64,000 bases of DNA, taken from the NCBI RefSeq assembly GCF_000263195.1, contig NC_018748.1, positions 2,542,001 through 2,606,000 on the forward strand, written 5' to 3'. Position 1 is the first letter of the stretch; the number at the start of each line of letters is the position of its first letter. The notes below the pieces were generated by a model. It was not told the DNA's origin. It saw only the letters and a list, made by a program, of their open reading frames with translations, and searched no databases. Of this stretch, positions 52,445 through 59,718 are shown in pieces. Made by a program: the position numbers and the translations under genes. This DNA comes from Emticicia oligotrophica DSM 17448. Its GTDB lineage: Bacteria; Bacteroidota; Bacteroidia; Cytophagales; Spirosomataceae.

Positions 52445-52900
52445 ATGGCAGAAAAAGCAGCAAAAAAAATAGATGTAAGCAATAAAAAAGCAAGTTTTGA
52501 ATTTTTCTTTTTAGAAAGATACACCGCCGGTATGGTTTTGACAGGAACAGAAATTAAATCTATTCGTTTGAGTAAATTTAATATGACAGATGCTTATTGC
52601 TTTTTTATTAATGGTGAATTATACGTAAAAAACCTAAATATCTCGAAATACGAGCAAGGTACGCACTACAACCATGAGCCTTTGCGTGATAGAAAACTTC
52701 TATTGCAAAGAAAAGAACTAAAAAAATTAGCCAATAAATTAACCGATAAGGGATTAACGGTAATACCGACTCGTCTTTTTATTAATGATAAAGGATTAGC
52801 GAAGCTAGATATTGCATTGGCAAAAGGAAAGAAACTTTATGATAAAAGAGATAGCATCAAAGAACGAGATGTTGCTCGGGAGCGAATGCGTGAAAGCTGA
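52445..52900 (+). CDS. smpB: SsrA-binding protein
   Basis: The protein has 151 residues. Diagnostic parts are NKKASFEFFFLERYTAGMVL, GTEIKSIRLSKFNMTDAYCF, YVKNLNISKYEQGTHYNHEP, RDRKLLLQRKELKKL and the C-terminal LAKGKKLYDKRDSIKERDVA, which inserts into the ribosome's mRNA channel. SmpB delivers tmRNA to stalled ribosomes. The tmRNA gene itself is not seen in this window. Ends at a 22-bp perfect palindrome. Confidence 0.98.
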   Translation: MAEKAAKKIDVSNKKASFEFFFLERYTAGMVLTGTEIKSIRLSKFNMTDAYCFFINGELYVKNLNISKYEQGTHYNHEPLRDRKLLLQRKELKKLANKLTDKGLTVIPTRLFINDKGLAKLDIALAKGKKLYDKRDSIKERDVARERMRES

Positions 52901-52920
52901 TGACGTACAGACGTATTAAA

Positions 52921-52964
52921 AAAAGCGAAGTCGGTGAAAATTAATTTTCACCGACTTCGCTTTT
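52921..52964. terminator. 22-bp perfect palindromic terminator between smpB and the OmpA-like gene
   Basis: The 44-nt sequence is a perfect palindrome around TTAA with an A-run on one side and T-run on the other, so it can terminate both convergent genes. Confidence 0.85.
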
Positions 52965-52982
52965 TTATTGACATTGAATCAA

Positions 52983-53900
52983 TTACTTTTTATCTGGATT
53001 CAATAATTCGTAGAATTGATCAAGTTTAGGCATTAAGATAATGCGAGTACGACGATTTTTTGAACGGTTTTCAGCCGAATCGTTGCTTACAAGTGTATTG
53101 TACTCTCCTCTACCCGCTGCAATAAGTTTGTTCGGGTCGATGCCGAAGTTTTGCTGTAATGCACGAACAACAGAGGTAGCACGTTTCACACTCAAATCCC
53201 AGTTGTCATCAATACAATCTGTTTTGATAGATACGTTATCAGTATAACCTTCAACCATTACTTCTAGGTCTGGTCTTGATTTTACGATTTGTGCAATTTT
53301 GTTCAATACTGCATTTGCTTTCGATGAAATACGTGAGCTGCCTGTGCTGAACAACATTTTGTCAGAGATATTAATCATTACCACAGTTTTGTCAACTTTC
53401 ACTTCTACATCTTGGTCGTCAAGACCTTGATTCAACACGCTTTTCAAGTTTACAGCTAAAGCTAAGTTGATAGAGTCAGCTTTTGTACGTGCTGCTTGCA
53501 ACATGTTGATGTACTTGTCTTTTGTTGCTAATTGTGAAAGCGTCTTGTCGATATTATCATTAGCTGCTTTCGATAATACTGTTAAGTTTCCAACTTGCTC
53601 AACTTGCTTATCGCGTAAGCTTTTTAAATCAGCAATTTGTTCTTTTAAATCTTTGATTTGTTGGTCGCGTTGTTGGACAGTAGCTACAGTATTATTTTTC
53701 TGTGCTTCTGTATCTTGTTGTAGCTTGCTCATACGCTCAAGTTTATCTTTATAGTCTTGTACAGAATCTCCGCACTTAACTAAGTCTGACTGAGCTTTAT
53801 CGTATTGAGCTTGTAAAGCTGTAAGTTTTTTCTTGGCTACGCATGAAGTCAGCGATAGTCCGACAAATAAAACGAATAGTGGTTTGAACGACATTTTCAT
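52983..53900 (-). CDS. OmpA-family coiled-coil lipoprotein
   Basis: The 305-residue protein has a signal peptide with lipobox LTSC. A long coiled coil (about 25-140) is rich in Gln, Lys and Asp, and the C-terminal OmpA/MotB domain follows (about 165-290): KMLFSTGSSRISSKANAVL, VMVEGYTDNVSIKTDC and NRSKNRRTRIIL, with the Asp and Arg residues that bind peptidoglycan diaminopimelate. It should tether the outer membrane to the wall (Pal-like), with the coiled coil as spacer. Monocistronic. Confidence 0.92.
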   Translation of the reverse strand: MKMSFKPLFVLFVGLSLTSCVAKKKLTALQAQYDKAQSDLVKCGDSVQDYKDKLERMSKLQQDTEAQKNNTVATVQQRDQQIKDLKEQIADLKSLRDKQVEQVGNLTVLSKAANDNIDKTLSQLATKDKYINMLQAARTKADSINLALAVNLKSVLNQGLDDQDVEVKVDKTVVMINISDKMLFSTGSSRISSKANAVLNKIAQIVKSRPDLEVMVEGYTDNVSIKTDCIDDNWDLSVKRATSVVRALQQNFGIDPNKLIAAGRGEYNTLVSNDSAENRSKNRRTRIILMPKLDQFYELLNPDKK

Positions 53901-54232
53901 ACTATTAAATTATCCTAAATTGGTTTGAGTTGTAATTTTATGACAAATTTGAGGTGTAAAATTAACAATTTAAAATATTTTAAAAAAACATTCTTCATTA
54001 TTTACAGAATTAACTTAAAATTCATGAGAAGGTATGTTAACAATCCTTAGAAAAGATTTTTTTTGGGTTTATTTAGAGTAAAAAAATAAATTAAATGTAT
54101 ATTTTGACAGCATTGAAGGTATTTTTTTGATAAAGTTAGTGTAAAATATTTGACATTCTTGAAAAACATCAAAAACTTCATTTAATTTGTTTAAATATCT
54201 TTTTAAGAAAATTCAAATTAAGAAATGTAGTC
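53901..54232. other. 332-bp divergent spacer
   Basis: AT-rich region between the leftward OmpA-like gene and the rightward sugar mutase gene. It must contain both promoters; a variant TATATTTTG lies near 54098-54106. No ORF, RNA gene or strong hairpin is seen. Confidence 0.4.
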
Positions 54233-55996
54233 ATGCTAAAAGCACTCAAATTAGATTCAACAGCAGAAAAAAACATCAAAACCTGGCTTAAAGGTAAATA
54301 CGACTCTGAAACGAAAGCCAGTATTCAGCAATTAATTGATGAAGGTAATGCAACTCAATTAACTGACTCATTCTATAAAAATTTAGAATTTGGCACAGGT
54401 GGTATGCGAGGTGAAATTGGTGTTGGGTCAAATCGTATGAATAAATATACGGTTGGTGCTGCTACTCAGGGTTTGGCAAATTACTTAAACAAAACATTTG
54501 CTGGCCAAGATATAAAAGTAGCCATTGCTCACGACAGTCGTAATTTCTCGCCAGAATTTGCTCGTGTTGCTGCCGATATTCTTTCTGCCAACGGAATCAC
54601 GGTTTATTTGTATAAAGAACTCCGTCCGACACCGCAGCTTTCATTCACTGTTCGTCAGCTTGGTTGCCAAAGTGGGATTGTAATTACTGCATCGCATAAT
54701 CCACGTGAATATAATGGCTATAAAGTTTACTGGACTGATGGCTCACAAGTTGTTGCTCCTCACGATAAAAATATTGTAGCCGAAGTAAATGCCATTACTA
54801 ATGTTAAAGATATTAAGTTTAGAGGAGTTAAAAAGAGAATCAAGATGATTGGTGAGGTGCTTGATAAAGCTTATTTGAAAGCGGTAAAGAGCATCTGCGT
54901 TAATCCAAGAATGATAAAGAGGCAGTCAGACCTAAATATCGTATTCTCATCTATACATGGAACTGGTATTACAATGGTGCCAAAGGCTTTGGCTCAATTA
55001 GGCTTCACAAATGTTAATATTGTAGAAGAACAAGCTACTCCTGATGGAAACTTCCCAACAGTGGTTTATCCAAACCCTGAAGAGCAAGAGGCGATGAGTT
55101 TGGCATTGAAAAAAGCTAAAGAACTCAATGCCGATTTAGTTATAGCAACTGACCCCGATGCCGACCGTGTAGGTATGGCTGTGAAAGACCCTAAAGGCGA
55201 ATGGCAATTATTGAACGGAAACCAAGCAGCAAGTTTAATTATTTATTATTTACTGAAGGCATGGAAAAAAGCAAAGAAACTTACTGGAAAAGAATTTGTT
55301 GCTAAGACAATCGTAACAACAGACCTCATCGATGAGATGGCAGCAAAGGCAGGCGTAAATTGCTACAATACACTTACTGGCTTTAAATACATTGCTCAGG
55401 TAATCAGAGAATTAGAAGGTGAGCAAACATTTATAGGTGGAGGTGAGGAAAGCTATGGTTATCTGATTGGCGATAAAGTACGTGATAAAGATGCCATTGC
55501 TAGTTGTGCTATGATTGCCGAACTTACGGCTTTTGCCAAAAATGAAGGGCTTTCGCTTTTCGATTTCTTGGCAGAAATGTATCAAAAAAATGGCTTCTAC
55601 TATGAAGGCTTAATTTCATTGACTAAAAAAGGAAAAACAGGAGCCGAAGAAATCCAACAAATGATGTTAGATTTTAGAGCCAAACCACCAAAATCATTGG
55701 CAGGTTCGAAGGTTATTCGAATGGATGATTATAAATCACTCATAACAAAAGACCTAAAAACAGGCGAAGAGAAAGCCATTCCTTCTGGAAAAATGGGTAT
55801 TGAATCTTCAAATGTGTTACAATTCTTTACAGCCGACGGAACCAAGTTTACATGCCGCCCTTCTGGGACAGAGCCAAAAATCAAATTCTATGTTGGTGTA
55901 AGAGCTAAATTGAAGAAAAAAGATGAGTTTGATGCAACACTAGCTTCTCTTAAAGAAAAGGTGAAGACTATTCAGGCTGAACTGAATTTGAACTAA
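54233..55996 (+). CDS. Phosphoglucomutase/phosphomannomutase family protein
   Basis: The protein has 587 residues, the long PGM2-like form. The phosphoserine loop is ITASHNPREYNGYK (Ser154), the metal loop is IATDPDADRVGMAV, the sugar-binding loop is GGGEESYGYLIG, and the phosphate-binding loop near the end is CRPSGTEPKIKFYV. It interconverts hexose 1- and 6-phosphates, most likely glucose, feeding glycogen or cell-wall precursors. The N-terminal GTGGMRGEIGVGSNRMN is typical of this subgroup. Monocistronic. Confidence 0.95.
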   Translation: MLKALKLDSTAEKNIKTWLKGKYDSETKASIQQLIDEGNATQLTDSFYKNLEFGTGGMRGEIGVGSNRMNKYTVGAATQGLANYLNKTFAGQDIKVAIAHDSRNFSPEFARVAADILSANGITVYLYKELRPTPQLSFTVRQLGCQSGIVITASHNPREYNGYKVYWTDGSQVVAPHDKNIVAEVNAITNVKDIKFRGVKKRIKMIGEVLDKAYLKAVKSICVNPRMIKRQSDLNIVFSSIHGTGITMVPKALAQLGFTNVNIVEEQATPDGNFPTVVYPNPEEQEAMSLALKKAKELNADLVIATDPDADRVGMAVKDPKGEWQLLNGNQAASLIIYYLLKAWKKAKKLTGKEFVAKTIVTTDLIDEMAAKAGVNCYNTLTGFKYIAQVIRELEGEQTFIGGGEESYGYLIGDKVRDKDAIASCAMIAELTAFAKNEGLSLFDFLAEMYQKNGFYYEGLISLTKKGKTGAEEIQQMMLDFRAKPPKSLAGSKVIRMDDYKSLITKDLKTGEEKAIPSGKMGIESSNVLQFFTADGTKFTCRPSGTEPKIKFYVGVRAKLKKKDEFDATLASLKEKVKTIQAELNLN

Positions 55997-56017
55997 AATT
56001 TTAATGCAATTATAAGT

Positions 56018-56047
56018 AACCCTGTAAGTATAAACTCTTGCAGGGTT
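56018..56047 (+). terminator. Intrinsic terminator of the sugar mutase gene
   Basis: AACCCTGTAAG (56018-56028) pairs with CTTGCAGGGTT (56037-56047) with one wobble, followed by TTC. Confidence 0.7.
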
Positions 56048-56060
56048 TTCTAATAAAATT

Positions 56061-56510
56061 ATGCAAAAGTATTATTTGGCACAGGTAAATATCTCAAAAT
56101 TATTGGCACCCATTGATAGCCCATTATTAGCTGATTTTGTTGCACAGCTAGATGAAATAAATGCATTAGCAGAAAAGAGCAAGGGTTTTGTGTGGCGTTT
56201 AAAAGGGGATAATGAAAACGCAACGGCCCTCAGGATTTTTGATGATGCTGATATAATCATTAATATGTCGGTATGGGAAACGATTGAAGATTTAAAAGAA
56301 TTTGCCTTCAAAACAGCTCATGTTGGTGTGATGCGAGAAAGAAATAAGTGGTTTGAGAAACCAAGTGGAGCAATGCTTGCCTTGTGGTGGATTCCCCACA
56401 ATTACACACCTACTCCGCATGATGCTAAAGAAAGATTAGAAAGCATCAATAAAAATGGCTCAACTCCTTTTGCGTTCACTTTTAAAGATGTATTTTTACC
56501 AATCGTTTAA
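56061..56510 (+). CDS. DUF3291 family protein
   Basis: The 149-residue cytoplasmic protein begins KYYLAQVNISKLLAPIDSPL. The pattern GFVWRLKGDNENATALRIFD, INMSVWETIEDLKEFAFKTA, MRERNKWFEKP and LALWWIPHNYTPTPHDAKER is the DUF3291 signature. The fold is a dimeric ferredoxin-like barrel related to monooxygenase-type ABM domains. No biochemical function is established that I can cite. It starts 13 bp after the mutase terminator and lies 33 bp before the histidine-kinase gene, so possibly in one unit with it. Confidence 0.88.
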   Translation: MQKYYLAQVNISKLLAPIDSPLLADFVAQLDEINALAEKSKGFVWRLKGDNENATALRIFDDADIIINMSVWETIEDLKEFAFKTAHVGVMRERNKWFEKPSGAMLALWWIPHNYTPTPHDAKERLESINKNGSTPFAFTFKDVFLPIV

Positions 56511-56543
56511 AAGCTGAACCTCTTCAAACTAAATTTTACCTAA

Positions 56544-57725
56544 ATGTTACGATTTGGAAACATAATTATAATATTATGCATTTTAGCAAATCAACACATT
56601 TACTGTCAAGTTCTTTCTGAACAAAAAACAACTAATCAGTTTAAGGTTGTCGTTGCCGAAGTAGAAATAGCGGGTCGTATTGTTCCACTAGCCAACTCCT
56701 ATAGTATAGGCTACGAAGATAATGCCATTGAGTTAACTCTCAAATCAATGCCTACGCTCTCGAATATTTCTTATAAATATCGAATTATAGAAGATAGTTT
56801 TGAAGGAGATAAAGTTTATCCATGGACTAATTTAAAGGAAGATGTAATTCGCATAGATACACTGAATCCTGCTATCTATCATTTCGAAATAATCGGAATT
56901 TCAAAGCATGATAATATTCAAAGCAAGCCCATTTTTGTTGAATTTAAGATAGAATATCCATGGTGGCGTTCTTGGTGGTTTTGGGGGGCGTGCTTCGTAA
57001 CCCTTTTTGGCTTATTTTATGGAAGAGAGCGTTTCTTGAAGTTTTGGGCTGATGAAGAACAAAGGCATTATAAGCAAGTAACTGAGCTAGAACTTCGTAC
57101 GCTACAATTACAGATGAATCCACATTTTGTATTTAATGCCCTCAACGCCGTTCAAAGTTTTATTCTTACGAGAGATAGCATCGCTGCCAATAATTATTTA
57201 TCGAAGTTTGCCAACTTAATTCGTTTATTCTTAGATTCTTCAAGAAGTAAATATATTACCCTTTCCGACGAGATTAAACTACTAAGTTTGTATGTAGAAA
57301 TGGAAAGATTAAGGTTTGATAACAAATTTGAATTTCATCTAAATATTGCTCCTGATGTTAATCAATTTGTTGATATTCCAACCATGATTCTACAGCCTTT
57401 CATCGAAAATGCAATCAACCATGGTTTACGTTATAAAACAACACAGGGTAATTTGTATATCCATTTCTATAATCAAGGGAAATATTTGGTTTGCAAAATA
57501 GAAGATGATGGTGTTGGTCGAGAACGAGCTAGGCAGATTCAAGCGAAGTCAAGAAAAGGGTATCAATCACAAGGATTAAAAATTACAGAAGAACGCCTAC
57601 GAACTTTTAATATGATAGCAGATTCTGATATTAGATTTTCAATTAATGACCGTATTGAGAAAAACGACGAAGAAGAGGCGGATGTAGGAACTTTAATTGA
57701 AATAAAATTTCCAAAATTTGGTTAA
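56544..57725 (+). CDS. LytS/YehU-type sensor histidine kinase with short periplasmic domain
   Basis: The protein has 393 residues. A signal/membrane segment at the start (ILCILANQHIYCQ) precedes a single Y_Y_Y-like beta domain (about 55-130, with SYKYRIIEDSFEGDKVYPWT). A second helix follows at about 140-158 (WWRSWWFWGACFVTLFGL). The His_kinase domain has LQLQMNPHFVFNALNAVQSF (His194), PTMILQPFIENAINHGL (N box) and DDGVGRERA. It probably phosphorylates the LytTR regulator at 57950. The large beta-propeller sensor seen in many Bacteroidota relatives is missing, leaving only the domain next to the membrane. Confidence 0.9.
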   Translation: MLRFGNIIIILCILANQHIYCQVLSEQKTTNQFKVVVAEVEIAGRIVPLANSYSIGYEDNAIELTLKSMPTLSNISYKYRIIEDSFEGDKVYPWTNLKEDVIRIDTLNPAIYHFEIIGISKHDNIQSKPIFVEFKIEYPWWRSWWFWGACFVTLFGLFYGRERFLKFWADEEQRHYKQVTELELRTLQLQMNPHFVFNALNAVQSFILTRDSIAANNYLSKFANLIRLFLDSSRSKYITLSDEIKLLSLYVEMERLRFDNKFEFHLNIAPDVNQFVDIPTMILQPFIENAINHGLRYKTTQGNLYIHFYNQGKYLVCKIEDDGVGRERARQIQAKSRKGYQSQGLKITEERLRTFNMIADSDIRFSINDRIEKNDEEEADVGTLIEIKFPKFG

Positions 57726-57891
57726 TACGTAATCATTTTATTCTTTTGTGTGGCATAAACATTGTTTTACTTTTGCTAATAAACTTTTAATCAGCGAACC
57801 AAGATAAGCTAAGACTTTAATGGTTTAATTAAAAGTTGCTTATAAAATAATGTAGGGTTTAAGCTGTTTTTTTACATAAAAAACCTAATTA

Positions 57892-57899
57892 TAATTTTG
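57892..57899 (+). promoter_or_regulatory. -7 box (TAATTTTG) of the LytTR response regulator
   Basis: Exact TAnnTTTG match 51 bp upstream of the ATG at 57950, giving the regulator its own promoter in the 224-bp gap after the kinase gene. Confidence 0.4.
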
Positions 57900-57949
57900 T
57901 TTGTAAGGTACATAAGATGTTTGAAATTGCTTAATAAAAGATTTGTATA

Positions 57950-58702
57950 ATGTATAAGGCTATCATTGTAGATGACGAAAATCGTAGTGTTGAAACCCTA
58001 AGAATCATTCTTCAGCAATTTTGTTCGAATGAAATAGAGATTGTTGGTACAGCAAACTCTATTGACGAGGCATATACACTTATTCAAACTGTTGCTCCGC
58101 ATATAGTATTCCTTGATGTTGAAATGCCTCATGGAAGTGGTTTTGATTTATTAGAACGTATCTCTAAACCTAATTTTGAAGTTATCTTCACAACGGGCTT
58201 CGACCGTTATGCCGTTACAGCTATCAAATTCAGTGCCTTAGATTACCTTTTGAAGCCAATTAATATAGAAGAAGTGATAGAGGCTGTTTCGAAGGCAAAA
58301 AAACGTATAGAGGGTAAGCATACCCAAAATAACCTTGAGCACCTTATAAATAATCTTAGACATCCGCGAGATAAAAATAATAAAATTCCAATCTCGGTAG
58401 TTAACGGATTCCAGTTTGTGCCTGTGAATACAATTGAGTATTGTGAAGCAGATGACGATTATACCTACATTCATTTGACCGATAATCAGAAACTTACAGT
58501 ATCAAAGAATATCAAAGAATTTGAGGATATATTAGCTAATTATGATTTTTTCCGAATTCATCACTCGTTCTTAGTGAATCGTGATTATATAAAAAAATAT
58601 GTAAAAGGTGAGGGAGGAACTATTCTTACAGAGCATGGGCATGAATTGCCAGTTTCTCGTCGTCGTAAACAAGAATTTTTAGAATGGCTCAGTTCTTATT
58701 GA
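57950..58702 (+). CDS. LytTR-family response regulator
   Basis: The 250-residue protein has a receiver domain (1-120) with Asp8/Asp9, phosphoacceptor Asp56 in HIVFLDVEMPHGSG, FTTGFDRYAVTAIKFSALDY and LLKPINIEEV. The LytTR DNA-binding domain (about 145-248) contains VNTIEYCEADDDYTYIHLTD, FFRIHHSFLVNRDYIKKY and LPVSRRRKQEFLEWL. LytTR domains bind pairs of direct-repeat half sites. Partner of the LytS-like kinase upstream; possible regulator of the LytTR-only gene downstream. Confidence 0.93.
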   Translation: MYKAIIVDDENRSVETLRIILQQFCSNEIEIVGTANSIDEAYTLIQTVAPHIVFLDVEMPHGSGFDLLERISKPNFEVIFTTGFDRYAVTAIKFSALDYLLKPINIEEVIEAVSKAKKRIEGKHTQNNLEHLINNLRHPRDKNNKIPISVVNGFQFVPVNTIEYCEADDDYTYIHLTDNQKLTVSKNIKEFEDILANYDFFRIHHSFLVNRDYIKKYVKGEGGTILTEHGHELPVSRRRKQEFLEWLSSY

Positions 58703-58816
58703 TTTCGCTTGAAATGTAAAAACAATAGCTACCTTCTAATCATTTCTCTAGAGCCCCTAAAAAAAGAAAAAAATACTACTTCAGTACAAAAATCGACCTC
58801 TTCTATTTTTTAAAAC

Positions 58817-58889
58817 TACCGTTTAAAAATAAATCCGCCACTTACCGAATTTTACCCGCCACTTACCGATTTGTTGTTGTACCGTTTAA
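58817..58889 (+). promoter_or_regulatory. Direct-repeat array, probable LytTR operator
   Basis: CCGCCACTTACCGA occurs at 58835-58848 and again at 58856-58869, a 21-bp period. ACCGTTTAA occurs at 58818-58826 and 58881-58889, 63 bp apart, exactly three such periods. All four copies share TACCG on the same strand. The array ends on the -33 element of the next gene's promoter. Same-strand half sites two helical turns apart are what LytTR proteins bind. Confidence 0.65.
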
Positions 58890-58907
58890 TTATGTACTGT
58901 AATATTG
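58877..58907 (+). promoter_or_regulatory. Promoter-like TTG-N20-TAATATTG of the LytTR-only gene
   Basis: TTG at 58877-58879 and TAATATTG at 58900-58907 (one mismatch to TAnnTTTG) are 20 nt apart. The repeat copy at 58881-58889 lies between the two boxes, so a bound protein would affect polymerase directly. Confidence 0.45.
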
Positions 58908-58956
58908 TTTCAGTAATTCAAGCAACAAAGCTTTATAAGTTATCCTTTATAGTCAG

Positions 58957-59427
58957 ATGAATAAACTACTCTATAAAATCCCATTAAACCTTGAAGGTTT
59001 TACGGTGGTTCAAAATGTGGTGAGCCAGCCCACTGGAGCAAATTTGGCGATGAGAGTTGCTGGCAAACGCAATATGATTCAGCTAAAGGATATTCTTTAT
59101 TTGAAAAGCTCTAAGAATTACACAATTTTTAAACTGAATGATGGTAGAGAAATAATTAGTTCAAAAACACTAAGAATTTTTGAAGAAGAGCTTTTAGAGA
59201 TTTCAAACTTCGTAAGACCTCACCGTTCTTACATTATCAATCTTGAATATGTAGATGATTTATATTTCAACTGCCGAGGTGGTGAAATTTTAATTCATGA
59301 TCAAAAGATATTTATTTCTCGCAGAAAAGCGGCTGAGTTCCGTCGTAATTATCGTAGATTCTTACGTAATACAGGACAAAACGTTTCTTCTACGATAAAA
59401 ATGAAGACAACTATCCGAGTTTCCTAA
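58957..59427 (+). CDS. Stand-alone LytTR DNA-binding protein
   Basis: The 156-residue protein has no receiver domain. An N-terminal stretch of about 35 residues precedes the LytTR domain (about 38-140): NMIQLKDILYLKSSKNYTIF, REIISSKTLRIFEEELLE, FVRPHRSYIINLEYVDDLYF and IFISRRKAAEFRRNYRRFLR. The tail is basic. Without a receiver it must be controlled by amount, ligand or a partner. It is preceded by the repeat array at 58817-58889, suggesting autoregulation or control by the neighbouring response regulator. Confidence 0.9.
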   Translation: MNKLLYKIPLNLEGFTVVQNVVSQPTGANLAMRVAGKRNMIQLKDILYLKSSKNYTIFKLNDGREIISSKTLRIFEEELLEISNFVRPHRSYIINLEYVDDLYFNCRGGEILIHDQKIFISRRKAAEFRRNYRRFLRNTGQNVSSTIKMKTTIRVS

Positions 59428-59467
59428 CAGTTACTCGTGGTTAATTTTTACTTTTTGGGTTACGAGG

Positions 59468-59499
59468 AATAAAGTGCTGGTAAAATCCGGCACTTTATT
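59468..59499 (+). terminator. Intrinsic terminator of the LytTR-only gene
   Basis: AATAAAGTGCTGG pairs with CCGGCACTTTATT (one wobble) around TAAAAT, followed by a T-run, about 40 bp after the stop. Confidence 0.8.
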
Positions 59500-59600
59500 T
59501 TTTTATACACACTTTAGTTTTCTACACTAATATTATTAGATACATTTATTCCTTCAAAAATATAGCCTTCACGAGCACGCTTCTATATTCTTTTCTTAAC

Positions 59601-59608
59601 TAAATTTG
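59601..59608 (+). promoter_or_regulatory. -7 box (TAAATTTG) upstream of the rhamnose gene
   Basis: Exact TAnnTTTG match 111 bp upstream of the aldolase/dehydrogenase start. The rest of the 290-bp spacer (59428-59718) holds only the preceding terminator. Confidence 0.35.
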
Positions 59609-59718
59609 CTGAAACACAAGTATTTGCAGGTGAGTACATGAAGATTCTTTAAATAAGAATTGAGACTTTTGCAATAAAAATATCAGCTAAAGAAACGAAA
59701 CCATTATAAAAAAAAACT

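Noticed and set aside
58817-58889. Repeats as a possible CRISPR or microsatellite
   Set aside because: Only two exact copies of each unit, spacer of 7 bp, and placement on a promoter fit an operator rather than an array.
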